From Paenalcaligenes hominis_A (GTDB taxonomy: Bacteria > Pseudomonadota > Gammaproteobacteria > Burkholderiales > Burkholderiaceae_B): DNA of 64,000 bases. The DNA lies in contig NZ_JBGJKZ010000001.1 of NCBI RefSeq assembly GCF_041359055.1, positions 310,001-374,000 on the forward strand, read 5' to 3'. The position numbers and the translations under genes were made by a program. The notes under the pieces are model-generated. The model made no database searches, was not told the DNA's origin, and worked only from the letters and a program-made list of their open reading frames with translations. Shown here piece after piece: positions 1 to 8,738 of the stretch (the stretch's first letter is position 1; each line of letters begins with the position of its first letter).

Positions 1-1077
1 GTACAAATTAAGCGCGCGCATCACAGGTAGGTCATGGAATGAGAACAAGCAAGCGTCTTCGCTGCTAGAACCATTTACGTGTTCGTGGAACATCCAAGAA
101 GGCACGCAGAAAATATCACGTTCGCGCCAGTCAAAGCGTTTGCCATTGATGATGGAGTAGCCTTCGCCTTTGGCAACCTGATACATAATGCTCCCTGTGT
201 GACGGTGGGCTTTGGTGTGCTCACCAGGACGTAGCATTTGCATGCTAGCGCCAATGGTTGCCATAACAGGCCCGCCCGTTAAGGGATTGGTGTAGTCCAT
301 GATGATGCCGTCAAACGGGCTGCCATCAGTGACTTTAGAATAACGTAGCAAGGCCTCGTAGGTAGGCTCCCACTCGTACTTCAATAGAGGTGAATAGGGT
401 TTTTGCCAGTCGTGTAAGGTGGGTTTTAAACCGGGGCCGCCCCAGATATAGGAGGCGTCATTCACAGGGTAGGTCACCGCTTGAGACAGGTCTGGGTGCA
501 CGGCATAAAAACCGGCCTCCATGGCGTTAACCAAGGGGATATCCAAACCGTCTTGCCAAATGCAGGTTGAGCCTTCGGCGCTGACGCCGTGCTCATGCCA
601 TGCCCCATTAGGGGTCAGTACAAAGTCATTCGCACCCAATGTCATTTTATGGCCGTCCACTACGGTGTACGCACCCGACCCCTCCATAATAAAGCGCAAT
701 GCGGAAGAGGAGTGAGAGTGGGCAGAAGCGGCCTCGCCAGGGTGCATAACTTGTAGGCCTGAGTACAACCAACCCACTGCGGCAGAAACGTCTTGACGGC
801 CTGGGTTGTTTAAATAAATGACGCGACGTCCGGCTTGTTCAGGTGTGACCAAATCCACAGAGCGTAATACATAATCACGTAGGTCTCGGTAGCGCCAAAG
901 CACAGGCACGGACTGGGATTTTGGTTCCCAAGGTTCAATTTTGTTGGCTACGTTCCATAACGCGCCGGCTTCAAATTGCTCTAAGTCTTTGTAGTATTGA
1001 ACTAATTCTGGCGTATCGGTAACGTTAGCGCGGCCGATCACGTCTTCTTTATAGATGTCATAACGATCTTGTGTCAT
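1..1077 (-). CDS. gentisate 1,2-dioxygenase (3' end cut by window edge)
   Basis: Cupin-type Fe(II) ring-cleavage dioxygenase that opens gentisate to maleylpyruvate. The frame is open from the ATG at 1077 to the window edge, giving 359 codons without a stop. That is close to the 340-375 residues usual in the family, so only a few residues are missing. The translation begins MTQDRYDIYKEDVIGRAN. It shows two cupin halves: a first barrel with HPGEAASAHSHSSSALRFI, and a second with RPGEHTKAHRHTGS, where the paired histidines sit in the metal-ligand position of the family. An AAGGAGA ribosome site lies 6 bases ahead of the start. The gene follows the salicylyl-CoA hydroxylase by 11 bases in the same operon, which fits gentisate as substrate. 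Confidence 0.93.
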   Translation of the reverse strand, partial: MTQDRYDIYKEDVIGRANVTDTPELVQYYKDLEQFEAGALWNVANKIEPWEPKSQSVPVLWRYRDLRDYVLRSVDLVTPEQAGRRVIYLNNPGRQDVSAAVGWLYSGLQVMHPGEAASAHSHSSSALRFIMEGSGAYTVVDGHKMTLGANDFVLTPNGAWHEHGVSAEGSTCIWQDGLDIPLVNAMEAGFYAVHPDLSQAVTYPVNDASYIWGGPGLKPTLHDWQKPYSPLLKYEWEPTYEALLRYSKVTDGSPFDGIIMDYTNPLTGGPVMATIGASMQMLRPGEHTKAHRHTGSIMYQVAKGEGYSIINGKRFDWRERDIFCVPSWMFHEHVNGSSSEDACLFSFHDLPVMRALNLY

Positions 1078-1088
1078 TACTTGTCTCC

Positions 1089-3404
1089 TTAGCCTTGTAA
1101 TACAGGGCGATTTTCTTGTCTTTCTAGCCAGTCTTGGCCCCATTGGTACTGAACAGGCCATTGCACATCGTGGTAGCCCAGTTTGGCTGCTTCATGTAAA
1201 GGCCAATTGGGGTTCGCCAAGAAAGCGCGTGATAGTGCACATAGATCGGCACGCCCTGCAGCAATAATGCTGTTGGCATGATCCGCCTCTAAGATAGCGC
1301 CTACAGCGATGCTAGCAATACCCACTTCGTTGCGAATTCGGTCTGCAAATGGGGTTTGATACATACGACCATAAATGGGTTTTTGGTCGCTGACAACTTC
1401 ACCACTAGAGACGTCCACTACATCAGCGCCAGCCGCTTTAAAGCAGCGTGCAATTTCTACGGCTTCGTCTACGCTGGTACCGCCTTCCGCCCAATCCGTA
1501 GCGGAAATACGCACAAATAGAGGTTTGTGGGCAGGCCATACCGCACGCATGGCATTAAAGACCTCTAGGGGGTATGCCAAACGATTGGTTAAGCTGCCAC
1601 CGTATTCATCACTACGTTGATTCAGTAATGGGGAAATAAAACTCGATAGCAAATAGCCGTGTGCGGCCTGAAGCTCTAAGCAGTCAAAACCGGCGGCGTC
1701 AGCGCGCTGTGTAGCAAGTACAAAGGCATCACGGACTTCATCCATTTGCGCACGAGTGATTTCTGCGGGGCAGGCACTATTGGCATCATAAGGTAGGGCA
1801 GAGGCAGAAACCACATCCCAATTGCCACTAGGCAAGGGCTGATTGGCTTGTTCCCAACCTACTTGAGTGGAACCTCTACGACCGGCATGGCCCAATTGAA
1901 TCCCTGCAAGAGCTTGACCCGCATGGATAGCGTTCACTACCTTTGCCCAAGCTGTCGCTTGTTCGTCGTTCCATAAGCCTGCACAACCTGGGGTGACGCG
2001 CCCTTGAGGGGTAACAGCGGTCATTTCTGCCATGACCAGTGCTGCCCCACCTAAGGCGCGAGCGCCATAGTGCACACGATGAAAATCGGTAACCACCCCG
2101 TCCTCTGCGCTATAAGTTAACGTGGGTGAGAAGATAATGCGGTTTTTAAGTGTGAGCTCACGCAGTTTAAAAGGCGTGAACATAGGGGGCGGTGGATTTT
2201 GATCCGTGTCGAGCTGCATACCCGCTTGGGTAGCAAACCAACGCTCAAATGCGGCAATACCCGCAGGGTCACGCAAACGCAAGTTTTCATGAGAAATACG
2301 TTGTGAGCGGGTCAGCATGGAGTAGGTGAATTGCTCGGGAGCCATATTGGCATAACGGGCCACGTTTTCAAACCACTCAGTGGAGTTGCGAGCGGCATTT
2401 TGAATGCGTAATACGTCAATGCTGCGCTCTGCGCTGTACTGTTCCAGCGCCTGTTCTAAAGAATCGTCTTGCTTTAGGTGATTTGCTAAGGTGATCGCGT
2501 CTTCAAGAGCAAGTTTGGTGCCAGAGCCAATGGAAAAGTGCGCGGTATGAGCCGCATCGCCCATTAAAACAAAGGGAACATTTTTGCCATCGATATTTTC
2601 CCAATGCACCCAGTTATTGCAGATTACACGGGGGAAACGAATCCAAATCGCCGAGCCACGCAAGTGCGTTGCATTGCTGACTAAGGCATTGCCATCTAAA
2701 TAGGGCGCAAAGAGGTCTTCGCAGTATTTAATGCCTTCCTCTTGGCTCATGTTTTCAATGCCTGTCTTGGCCCAGGTTTCATGCGGGGTTTCAACAATAA
2801 AGGTCGACATGCCTTCTTCAAAGCGATAAGCATGTGCTTGAAACCAGCCATGTTCATTTTCTACAAAAATGAAATTAAACGCATCAAATACTTTTTTGGT
2901 GCCTAGCCACACAAAGCGACAATGACGCTCGTCAATATCGGGTTTAAAGCTTTCGGGGTGTTTATTACGGATGCGGCTGTTAATACCATCGGAGGCAATA
3001 ACGAGGTCGGCTTCATAGCGCCGAGCTATTTCTTGTTCGTCCTCAACGTTGGTTTCAAACACCAACTCAACGCCCACTTCCTCGCAGCGTGCCTGCAAAA
3101 TATTTAGTAGTTTTTTACGCCCAATGCCAATAAAGCCATGACCTTTGCTGCGAATAGCACGCCCTTTGAAATGGGTTTCGATATCGTCCCAATGATTGAA
3201 GGCATCGCCAATGGTTTGTGCTGAGACAGGGTCTGCTTCACGCAGGTTTTCCATAGTGGCATCAGAGAACACCACACCCCAACCAAAGGTGTCGTAGGGG
3301 CGATTGCGTTCCACCACCACAATGTGGTTATCAGGGTTTTGTAATTTCATCAGCAAGCCAAAATACAGACCTGCTGGGCCTCCACCTATACATACGATTT
3401 TCAT
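1089..3404 (-). CDS. bifunctional salicylyl-CoA 5-hydroxylase / NADH:flavin oxidoreductase
   Basis: 771-residue fusion. Residues 1 to about 390 are an FAD aromatic monooxygenase: GGGPAGLYFGLL dinucleotide fold at the N-terminus, DG in VIASDGINSRIR, and the GD motif in VLMGDAAHTAHF. Residues about 410-760 are an Old Yellow Enzyme-type oxidoreductase (FTPFKLRELTLKNRI, then HAGRRGS and SALSRAFLANP). This architecture is known from salicylyl-CoA 5-hydroxylase and from 2-aminobenzoyl-CoA monooxygenase/reductase. The adjoining gentisate dioxygenase and thioesterase favour salicylyl-CoA as substrate, giving gentisyl-CoA. The anthranilyl-CoA alternative is not excluded by sequence alone. No CoA ligase for salicylate is visible in the window. 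Start ATG at 3404; upstream lies a palindromic region that may hold the promoter and operator. Confidence 0.88.
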   Translation of the reverse strand: MKIVCIGGGPAGLYFGLLMKLQNPDNHIVVVERNRPYDTFGWGVVFSDATMENLREADPVSAQTIGDAFNHWDDIETHFKGRAIRSKGHGFIGIGRKKLLNILQARCEEVGVELVFETNVEDEQEIARRYEADLVIASDGINSRIRNKHPESFKPDIDERHCRFVWLGTKKVFDAFNFIFVENEHGWFQAHAYRFEEGMSTFIVETPHETWAKTGIENMSQEEGIKYCEDLFAPYLDGNALVSNATHLRGSAIWIRFPRVICNNWVHWENIDGKNVPFVLMGDAAHTAHFSIGSGTKLALEDAITLANHLKQDDSLEQALEQYSAERSIDVLRIQNAARNSTEWFENVARYANMAPEQFTYSMLTRSQRISHENLRLRDPAGIAAFERWFATQAGMQLDTDQNPPPPMFTPFKLRELTLKNRIIFSPTLTYSAEDGVVTDFHRVHYGARALGGAALVMAEMTAVTPQGRVTPGCAGLWNDEQATAWAKVVNAIHAGQALAGIQLGHAGRRGSTQVGWEQANQPLPSGNWDVVSASALPYDANSACPAEITRAQMDEVRDAFVLATQRADAAGFDCLELQAAHGYLLSSFISPLLNQRSDEYGGSLTNRLAYPLEVFNAMRAVWPAHKPLFVRISATDWAEGGTSVDEAVEIARCFKAAGADVVDVSSGEVVSDQKPIYGRMYQTPFADRIRNEVGIASIAVGAILEADHANSIIAAGRADLCALSRAFLANPNWPLHEAAKLGYHDVQWPVQYQWGQDWLERQENRPVLQG

Positions 3405-3450
3405 AGCTGTTCCGTATGGTTATGACACTTAGCTAATCAGATTCAGCTAA

Positions 3451-3475
3451 GTATATTTATTAATAAATAGTATAC
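3451..3475. promoter_or_regulatory. candidate operator/promoter of the hydroxylase-gentisate operon
   Basis: Plus-strand 3454-3469 is a perfect 16-base palindrome, TATTTATTAATAAATA, framed by GTATA at 3451-3455 and TATAC at 3471-3475. Read on the minus strand it includes TATACT-like -10 boxes. The nonamer ATAAATAGT at 3463-3471 recurs at 4734-4742 upstream of the MarR gene. That makes this a likely MarR operator. Binding is an inference. Confidence 0.45.
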
Positions 3476-3529
3476 AGGTAAACTAATTGCGTAAATAAAA
3501 ACCACAAAAAATATACCTGTTCTCCTGAG

Positions 3530-3985
3530 TTAAGCCTGACATGAGTCCGCGGTTGTGGCGACCTGAGGTACTAAAAAAGCTTGCATAGGCTCGCGTAAAA
3601 ACTCGGGCACAGGGGCGGCTTGGTGGGTGATAAGAGAGGTTGTCACAATGACTTGGTTTACCTCCATGCGCAATACACCGTCATGACCAACACACTGCAA
3701 GTGCAAATGCAATGAACGACTGCCGATTTTCTTAACGCCTAGGCTTAGGGTGACATCGTCGCCCATTTGGCTAATAGAACGAAAGTTGGCTTCTAGGTGT
3801 ACAGTAGGCATGCCGACTTTGTGTTTAGCAATTAGGCCATTAAACCCATCAGGAATCATCGTGTCTACCCACTGTTCCATTAGGTTGTTAAACATAACAA
3901 AATACTGAGGATAGAACACAATGCCTGCTGGATCGCATTCAGAAAATCGAATGCGATGTTCTTTGGTATACAGCTTTGATCCCAT
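3530..3985 (-). CDS. acyl-CoA thioesterase, 4-hydroxybenzoyl-CoA thioesterase family (candidate gentisyl-CoA thioesterase)
   Basis: Hot-dog fold thioesterase of 151 residues. The N-terminal motif FSECDPAGIVFYPQYF carries the Asp-Pro-Ala-Gly signature and catalytic Asp of the 4-hydroxybenzoyl-CoA thioesterase group. Length is typical. It lies between a MarR gene and the salicylyl-CoA hydroxylase on the same strand. The natural role is hydrolysis of gentisyl-CoA to gentisate before ring cleavage. That substrate is inferred from context; the family also acts on other aryl- and acyl-CoAs. A 125-base gap separates it from the hydroxylase, so the two may have separate promoters. Confidence 0.8.
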   Translation of the reverse strand: MGSKLYTKEHRIRFSECDPAGIVFYPQYFVMFNNLMEQWVDTMIPDGFNGLIAKHKVGMPTVHLEANFRSISQMGDDVTLSLGVKKIGSRSLHLHLQCVGHDGVLRMEVNQVIVTTSLITHQAAPVPEFLREPMQAFLVPQVATTADSCQA

Positions 3986-4034
3986 GCTTGTCCCTTCGTA
4001 ACAAGATGTGCGTTTCGCACTGTGAGTTAATCAA

Positions 4035-4072
4035 GGTTTGGGTTAAGCAGACGGGATGCGCAAACCCAAACC
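4035..4072. other. perfect 10-bp stem-loop between MarR and thioesterase genes
   Basis: GGTTTGGGTT at 4035-4044 and its exact reverse complement AACCCAAACC at 4063-4072 enclose 18 bases. No T-run follows on either strand, so it is not a standard intrinsic terminator. It could be an mRNA-stability or processing hairpin, or an operator. Confidence 0.5.
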
Positions 4073-4100
4073 AAAGCTTTATCATGAATCAGAGGGTGCT

Positions 4101-4619
4101 TTATTTGATTAAAGACAATAAATGCACACGTAATTGCCCTAGCTGTTGATGAACGTCTTCAACGGCATCGTGATCCAGCCCTTCGAAAAGCTCGGTGACC
4201 CATTGATTGTGCTGTTTAGCCATTTGTTCAAATGTGCTTTTACCTTTAGGGGTAAGTCGCAATAACCAAGCGCGTCTGTCAGTAGGGCTGCTTTCACGGG
4301 AAACCAACCCCTCGCGAGCGAGCTCATCGGTCAGGCCGGTGACATTGCCACCTGTCACCATCAAATAGCGGGATAATTCGCCCATTTTTAAGCCATCGGG
4401 GTAGCGATAGAGTTGAGCCATGTAGTCAAAGCGCGCTAAAGAGATGTCGAAGTTGACACGTAAGCGACGACGAATCTCATCCTCTATTTGTTTGGTGCAT
4501 GTCATCAGACGTAGCCACAAACGTAGACTGGCTGGATCTTTGGGGCCTAAACGGCCTTCGTAGCCACTGTCGTGGTTTTGTTCTAAGACCTCATCGTAGT
4601 GCGCTGCATTTTGCTTCAT
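4101..4619 (-). CDS. MarR-family transcriptional regulator
   Basis: 172 residues. The central winged helix-turn-helix is LKMGELSRYLMVTGGNVTGLTDEL, followed by the wing GLVSRESSPTDRRAWLLRLTPKG, the DxR signature of MarR proteins. Such regulators usually bind aromatic acids or their CoA thioesters. It lies upstream of, and on the same strand as, the thioesterase and salicylyl-CoA hydroxylase genes, so it is the likely repressor of that unit. A palindrome at 4731-4742 ahead of its start shares a nonamer with the region in front of the hydroxylase gene, consistent with autoregulation. Confidence 0.87.
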   Translation of the reverse strand: MKQNAAHYDEVLEQNHDSGYEGRLGPKDPASLRLWLRLMTCTKQIEDEIRRRLRVNFDISLARFDYMAQLYRYPDGLKMGELSRYLMVTGGNVTGLTDELAREGLVSRESSPTDRRAWLLRLTPKGKSTFEQMAKQHNQWVTELFEGLDHDAVEDVHQQLGQLRVHLLSLIK

Positions 4620-4725
4620 GGTTAAGTGTTCCTCTGCATCAACAGTTCGTAAGGGCGATCTGTGATGGTTAACTGTAGTGACGGAGTCATTCCGTTTCGC
4701 TGATCAATGCTGATAGTTTAAAAGT

Positions 4726-4747
4726 ATTCTACTATAAATAGTTTAGT
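4726..4747. promoter_or_regulatory. candidate MarR operator upstream of the MarR gene
   Basis: ACTATAAATAGT at 4731-4742 is a perfect 12-base palindrome inside a wider inverted repeat, CTACT...AGTAG (4729-4748 region). It shares ATAAATAGT with 3463-3471. The rest of the 4620-4796 gap shows nothing else I can name. Confidence 0.45.
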
Positions 4748-4796
4748 AGTGAAGCAATTAAACTCCTATCGTTAACCATAAGACATCGCGTTTTAC

Positions 4797-6305
4797 TTAG
4801 ACTAATGCATAGGCGTTTAGCTTTTTTTCTAATGCTTTACCGTGCTCATCAGCCAGAGCGGCATCACGCAAAATCTCTAAGATTTGAGGTGAAACCCGAC
4901 TGTGATGTTGATCTAAGGCTGTCATTACAGTGTGGAAGTTTTTTAAACCACGCAAGTGGGTATCACCATAGCCTTTAACTAAACGCTGAGTACGCGCAAT
5001 TTCTAAGGCTAAAGCGGGATGGCTGCTTGCATGACTTTCAATACGGTTAAGCCACTGACTGATGCGTTCTTGCTCTACTTGGTAACGCAGAGATTTACGA
5101 CGCCAGCGTCGTAGGCCGCCCAAGGTATTTAAAAGCAGAAAACCACGTAAGGAGCTAGTCTGTACCACACGTCCTTCTTTGGTGAATTTGCGCAAGAGTT
5201 TATGACCCCACGATTTAGGGTTAAGCAGCCAGCGACCTATGCCCACATGAGGAATAATTTCGCTAATTTCTTCGACCCGGGGGTGCATGTATTCGTTGAT
5301 GGTTAAAATTTGACCCTCATTGAGTCGGACTTCTTTTTGCACACGCTCAAAACGACTGGCTCGGGTTTTTAGTTCAGCCACACGCACCGCATCTTCAAAG
5401 GACATCCACAGTGCCAAATAGCGCGCTGTTTCCTGTATAAGCTTGTGGTCATCAGCATGAGCTTGCTGCTGAACTTTACGTAGACGATCTACATAGAGCT
5501 CCGCATAAGCGATGTCTTGGAAATCAATTAAACGTCGTACTCCTTCAGCCACAAAAGGCTGAACTTCCGGTGCAAAATGCTGGCGTACCTGATCAATGAG
5601 CGCAGCTACTTTTGGGTGTTTGGGCTGGATGGTAGCCATATCGGGCAGTGCACTTTCTTCGATGTTATCTGCTTGGTCACGATTCCCTACATGGGCATAC
5701 GCATTGCCAAAAGCACGTAGGCTGGGTTTTACCCCCACTCCACCTCGTTCAATGGTTTGTTCAAACTGTTCGCGGCTAAAAGGCAAAACGCCTGAGGCCG
5801 AAAGTGAGCCAAACAAGACAGCGCTAATTACACTACCAGAGTCTTCTGCTACTTGGGCCATATCAAAATGGATAAATTGCTTTGCGGCTGCACGTGTGTG
5901 ATGGATGAGGCTATCACTATCGACGCGGCCATCGCCCATCGCCATTTTTTCAGCAATGGAGTAGACACGGTGGGTAGAGGTAATAAGCGTCGTGCGATCA
6001 GAAGTGACCAAACCACGTTGGACAGCACGACCGGCCTCCATAAGCTCTGAGGCTAAGACCACGTCTACATCGCCTGGCATAGGCATCAGAGCGAGTACTG
6101 GAGCTTTTTGCCCAGCGACTAAGCTTTTGGGGAAAAGCTCCACGTAATAAATAGTAGCGCCTGTGCGTTGTGCTACCCCAGGAACTGAAGTGGTTTGTGC
6201 AATGTAGCCATTGTTTTCCCCTAGGCTAACGATCCAGTTGGCGAGCACGCCCCCGCCTTCGCCACCCATGGCGAGAATAGCAATTTTGATTGGTTTAACT
6301 TGCAT
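4797..6305 (-). CDS. iorB: indolepyruvate oxidoreductase subunit beta, long form with DUF6537-type tail
   Basis: 502 residues. The first 200 or so match the gamma/beta domain of 2-oxoacid:ferredoxin oxidoreductases (AILAMGGEGGGVLANWIVSLGE at the N-terminus, then TSVPGVAQRTGATIYYVE). The remaining 300 residues are the long C-terminal extension found in the proteobacterial form of this subunit. With the alpha subunit 18 bases upstream it would oxidise indolepyruvate, phenylpyruvate or similar aryl pyruvates to aryl-acetyl-CoA and reduce ferredoxin. The cytoplasmic enzyme belongs to aromatic amino acid catabolism. A second IorB-like copy is not seen. Confidence 0.88.
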   Translation of the reverse strand: MQVKPIKIAILAMGGEGGGVLANWIVSLGENNGYIAQTTSVPGVAQRTGATIYYVELFPKSLVAGQKAPVLALMPMPGDVDVVLASELMEAGRAVQRGLVTSDRTTLITSTHRVYSIAEKMAMGDGRVDSDSLIHHTRAAAKQFIHFDMAQVAEDSGSVISAVLFGSLSASGVLPFSREQFEQTIERGGVGVKPSLRAFGNAYAHVGNRDQADNIEESALPDMATIQPKHPKVAALIDQVRQHFAPEVQPFVAEGVRRLIDFQDIAYAELYVDRLRKVQQQAHADDHKLIQETARYLALWMSFEDAVRVAELKTRASRFERVQKEVRLNEGQILTINEYMHPRVEEISEIIPHVGIGRWLLNPKSWGHKLLRKFTKEGRVVQTSSLRGFLLLNTLGGLRRWRRKSLRYQVEQERISQWLNRIESHASSHPALALEIARTQRLVKGYGDTHLRGLKNFHTVMTALDQHHSRVSPQILEILRDAALADEHGKALEKKLNAYALV

Positions 6306-6323
6306 GGTGCATCCTTTAGCGAT

Positions 6324-8540
6324 TTAGAAAGCGTATTGGTCGCGTTTAGCGGCGCTACGACGTTGGAACCAACTGATAATACGGCGACGCCATTTCTCTC
6401 GGAATGTATCCATGGAGTTGGGGTTGCTGATAATCTGCGCTCTGTAAAAAGACGGACATAAGATAGCTGCATGCGACACCTCGCCGCATAGTCCGCAGCC
6501 CACACAGCTGTTCATCACCGTGGCGACTGGGTCTGTACGTAAGGGGTCCGGATTAGGGCGAATAGACAAAGAAGGGCAACCTGATAAGCGTATGCAAGAG
6601 TGATCGCCAGTACAGGTATCTGGGTCTACACCAAAACGCTCACGCACCACCCGCTCACCGGCGGCTACGGCTTTGCGTACTTGACCTCGTTCGCGTCGCT
6701 GACGGTTCAACATACATTCACTTTGCGCAATCACCACTTTGGGGCCTTTGACCGAGGTGGTTAGGGCTTCTTTGAGTGTGTTGGTCATGGCTTTAAGGTC
6801 ATAGGTGCGTTTTACGGTGTGCAACCAATTTACCCCAACCCCACGAGCCGCTTTTTCAATTAGGTGACCTGTGCTGCGAGTTTCATTTTTTGCTTTGGAA
6901 GATAGGATGTCTTGTCCACCTGTGGCTGCGGTGTAGCTGTTGTCCACCACAATCGTCAAGTTGTCGCTTTGGTTAAAGACTGAGTTAGCAATGCCACTGG
7001 TTAAACCGTTGTGCCAAAAGCCGCCATCTCCCATGACTGAAATAGCACGCTTTTTGCTGGCGTTAGTGTTGAGCGCCGACGCAGCAGCCCCGCCTAGGCC
7101 ATAACCCATGGTGGTGTTGCCCAGATTAAATGGCGGCAAAATAGAAAATAGATGACAGCCAATATCTGCACTGACGTGGTGCTCGCCTAGCTCGCGCTCT
7201 ACGAGTTTCATGGCGGTAAAGATAGGGCGCTCGGGGCAGCCAGTACAAAAACCAGGCGGGCGCGCATGTACATTTTCATCTAGCGAACCCATAGGTTTGA
7301 CTTCAGCGGCCTCAACCACGTCATTGAGTTGAGCCACCTCTACTTTAACTGGGCTACTTGTGTCTTCGGTGCGAGGCACCACACGCGGTTTTGCTGCGGG
7401 CACTGGTTCAATTCGACCGTAGTGCTCTAAGAAAGCACGAATACCTTTCAACATGGTTTGGGTGTTGTATTCGCCAGCCATGGGTAAAAAGTCTTTGCCG
7501 TGAAGCGCTACATCTAAATCAGTACGATTTAAAATAGCGGCAATATTTTGCTCTACAAAGTTGGGCTGACCTTCTTCTAGAACCAATACCGCGCGCTTGC
7601 CTTGGCAGAACCGAATTAATTCGGAGTCAATCAGCGGATAAGCCACATTCATGACATAGAGAGGAATTTTGGATTCGCCAAACACATCGGCTAGGTCTAG
7701 GTGTTCTAGTGCACGAATTGCGCTGTTGTAGCCACCGCCTTGGATAATCAAGCCTACATCATCGTTTTCATCACCAAAAAACTCGTTGATTTGGCGTTCT
7801 TCAATAAATTTAATGGCGGCAGGCCAACGTTGCTCGACCTTTTCTTTTTCATGCAAGAAGCTTGCTGGGGGCAATACGATGCGATCCACATCGCGCTCGG
7901 GCTGCTCCATGGCGTCTTTGAGAGAGAACTTGGCCGCTTTGTTATCAGAGGCCACAAATTGTCCGTGGACGTGACAGGCACGAATGCGAAGCTGCAACAT
8001 AACAGGTGTATTGCTGGCTTCGGATAAATCAAAGCCATCTTTAACTGCCTGAACAATACAGGGCAAGTTAGGGCGTGGGTCTAGCATCCACATTTGGGAT
8101 TTCATTGCAAAAGCATGACTACGCTCTTGCATAATAGATGAGCCTTCGCCGTAGTCCTCGCCTACGATAACCAGAGCGCCGCCTTTGACCCCGCCCGAAG
8201 CCAAGTTAGCTAAGGCATCAGAGGCCACGTTAGTGCCTACGGTGGCTTTAAAGGTAACAGCACCGCGCAGTGGGTAGTTAACCGATGCCGCTAACGAGGC
8301 GGCTGCGGTGGCTTCGGATGCACTGTTTTCGAAACGTATACCGTGCTCGGTCAAAATGTCTTGGGCATCGGCCAATACATCCATTAGATGGGAAATAGGC
8401 GCGCCTTGGTAACCGGCTACATACGATACCCCAGACTCTAATAAGGCTTTGGTTACTGCCAAAATGCCTTCACCGCTAAAGACTTCGCCATCGCCTAGGC
8501 GCAGTTTTTTGACTTCCTCGACAAATGATCTTTCTGCCAT
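6324..8540 (-). CDS. iorA: indolepyruvate ferredoxin oxidoreductase subunit alpha
   Basis: 738 residues from the ATG at 8540, chosen because AGGAGG lies 6 bases ahead; an in-frame ATG at 8561 lacks such a site. N-terminal pyrimidine-binding half (GVSYVAGYQGAPISHLMDVL). The motif CTGCPERP typical of IorA lies mid-protein. The thiamine diphosphate site is GDGGFWHNGLTSG with VVDNSYTAATGG. A C-terminal ferredoxin-like region has SCVGCGLCGEVSHAAILC plus CTGDHSCIRLSGC, giving cysteines for two Fe-S clusters. It is translated with iorB as a two-gene operon and is divergent from a MarR gene that probably controls it. Confidence 0.92.
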   Translation of the reverse strand: MAERSFVEEVKKLRLGDGEVFSGEGILAVTKALLESGVSYVAGYQGAPISHLMDVLADAQDILTEHGIRFENSASEATAAASLAASVNYPLRGAVTFKATVGTNVASDALANLASGGVKGGALVIVGEDYGEGSSIMQERSHAFAMKSQMWMLDPRPNLPCIVQAVKDGFDLSEASNTPVMLQLRIRACHVHGQFVASDNKAAKFSLKDAMEQPERDVDRIVLPPASFLHEKEKVEQRWPAAIKFIEERQINEFFGDENDDVGLIIQGGGYNSAIRALEHLDLADVFGESKIPLYVMNVAYPLIDSELIRFCQGKRAVLVLEEGQPNFVEQNIAAILNRTDLDVALHGKDFLPMAGEYNTQTMLKGIRAFLEHYGRIEPVPAAKPRVVPRTEDTSSPVKVEVAQLNDVVEAAEVKPMGSLDENVHARPPGFCTGCPERPIFTAMKLVERELGEHHVSADIGCHLFSILPPFNLGNTTMGYGLGGAAASALNTNASKKRAISVMGDGGFWHNGLTSGIANSVFNQSDNLTIVVDNSYTAATGGQDILSSKAKNETRSTGHLIEKAARGVGVNWLHTVKRTYDLKAMTNTLKEALTTSVKGPKVVIAQSECMLNRQRRERGQVRKAVAAGERVVRERFGVDPDTCTGDHSCIRLSGCPSLSIRPNPDPLRTDPVATVMNSCVGCGLCGEVSHAAILCPSFYRAQIISNPNSMDTFREKWRRRIISWFQRRSAAKRDQYAF

Positions 8541-8567
8541 GTTGCCCTCCTCGTAATGCATCTAATT

Positions 8568-8622
8568 TGATTAACTATTATTTTCATATGAATATGTTTA
8601 GTTCTCAACATATGAATAGTAA
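8568..8622. promoter_or_regulatory. repeat-rich intergenic region between iorA and MarR
   Basis: CATATGAATA occurs twice (8585-8594 and 8609-8618), 24 bases apart. ACTATT near 8574 and AATAGT near 8615 form an inverted pair around the CATATG elements. The spacing of about two helical turns suits a dimeric MarR regulator acting on both divergent promoters. The rest of the gap to 8738 is AT-rich without a further clear element. Confidence 0.4.
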
Positions 8623-8738
8623 TGGTTTTCCCTAGGCGTGTTGTTTTGTTCAAAAAAAACCTAAATAGGCGTAGCTTAGGTATAGTGAAGCCAATTTATA
8701 GTTATGCGTGAGCAATTTTTTAAATAGTTAGGGTACGT

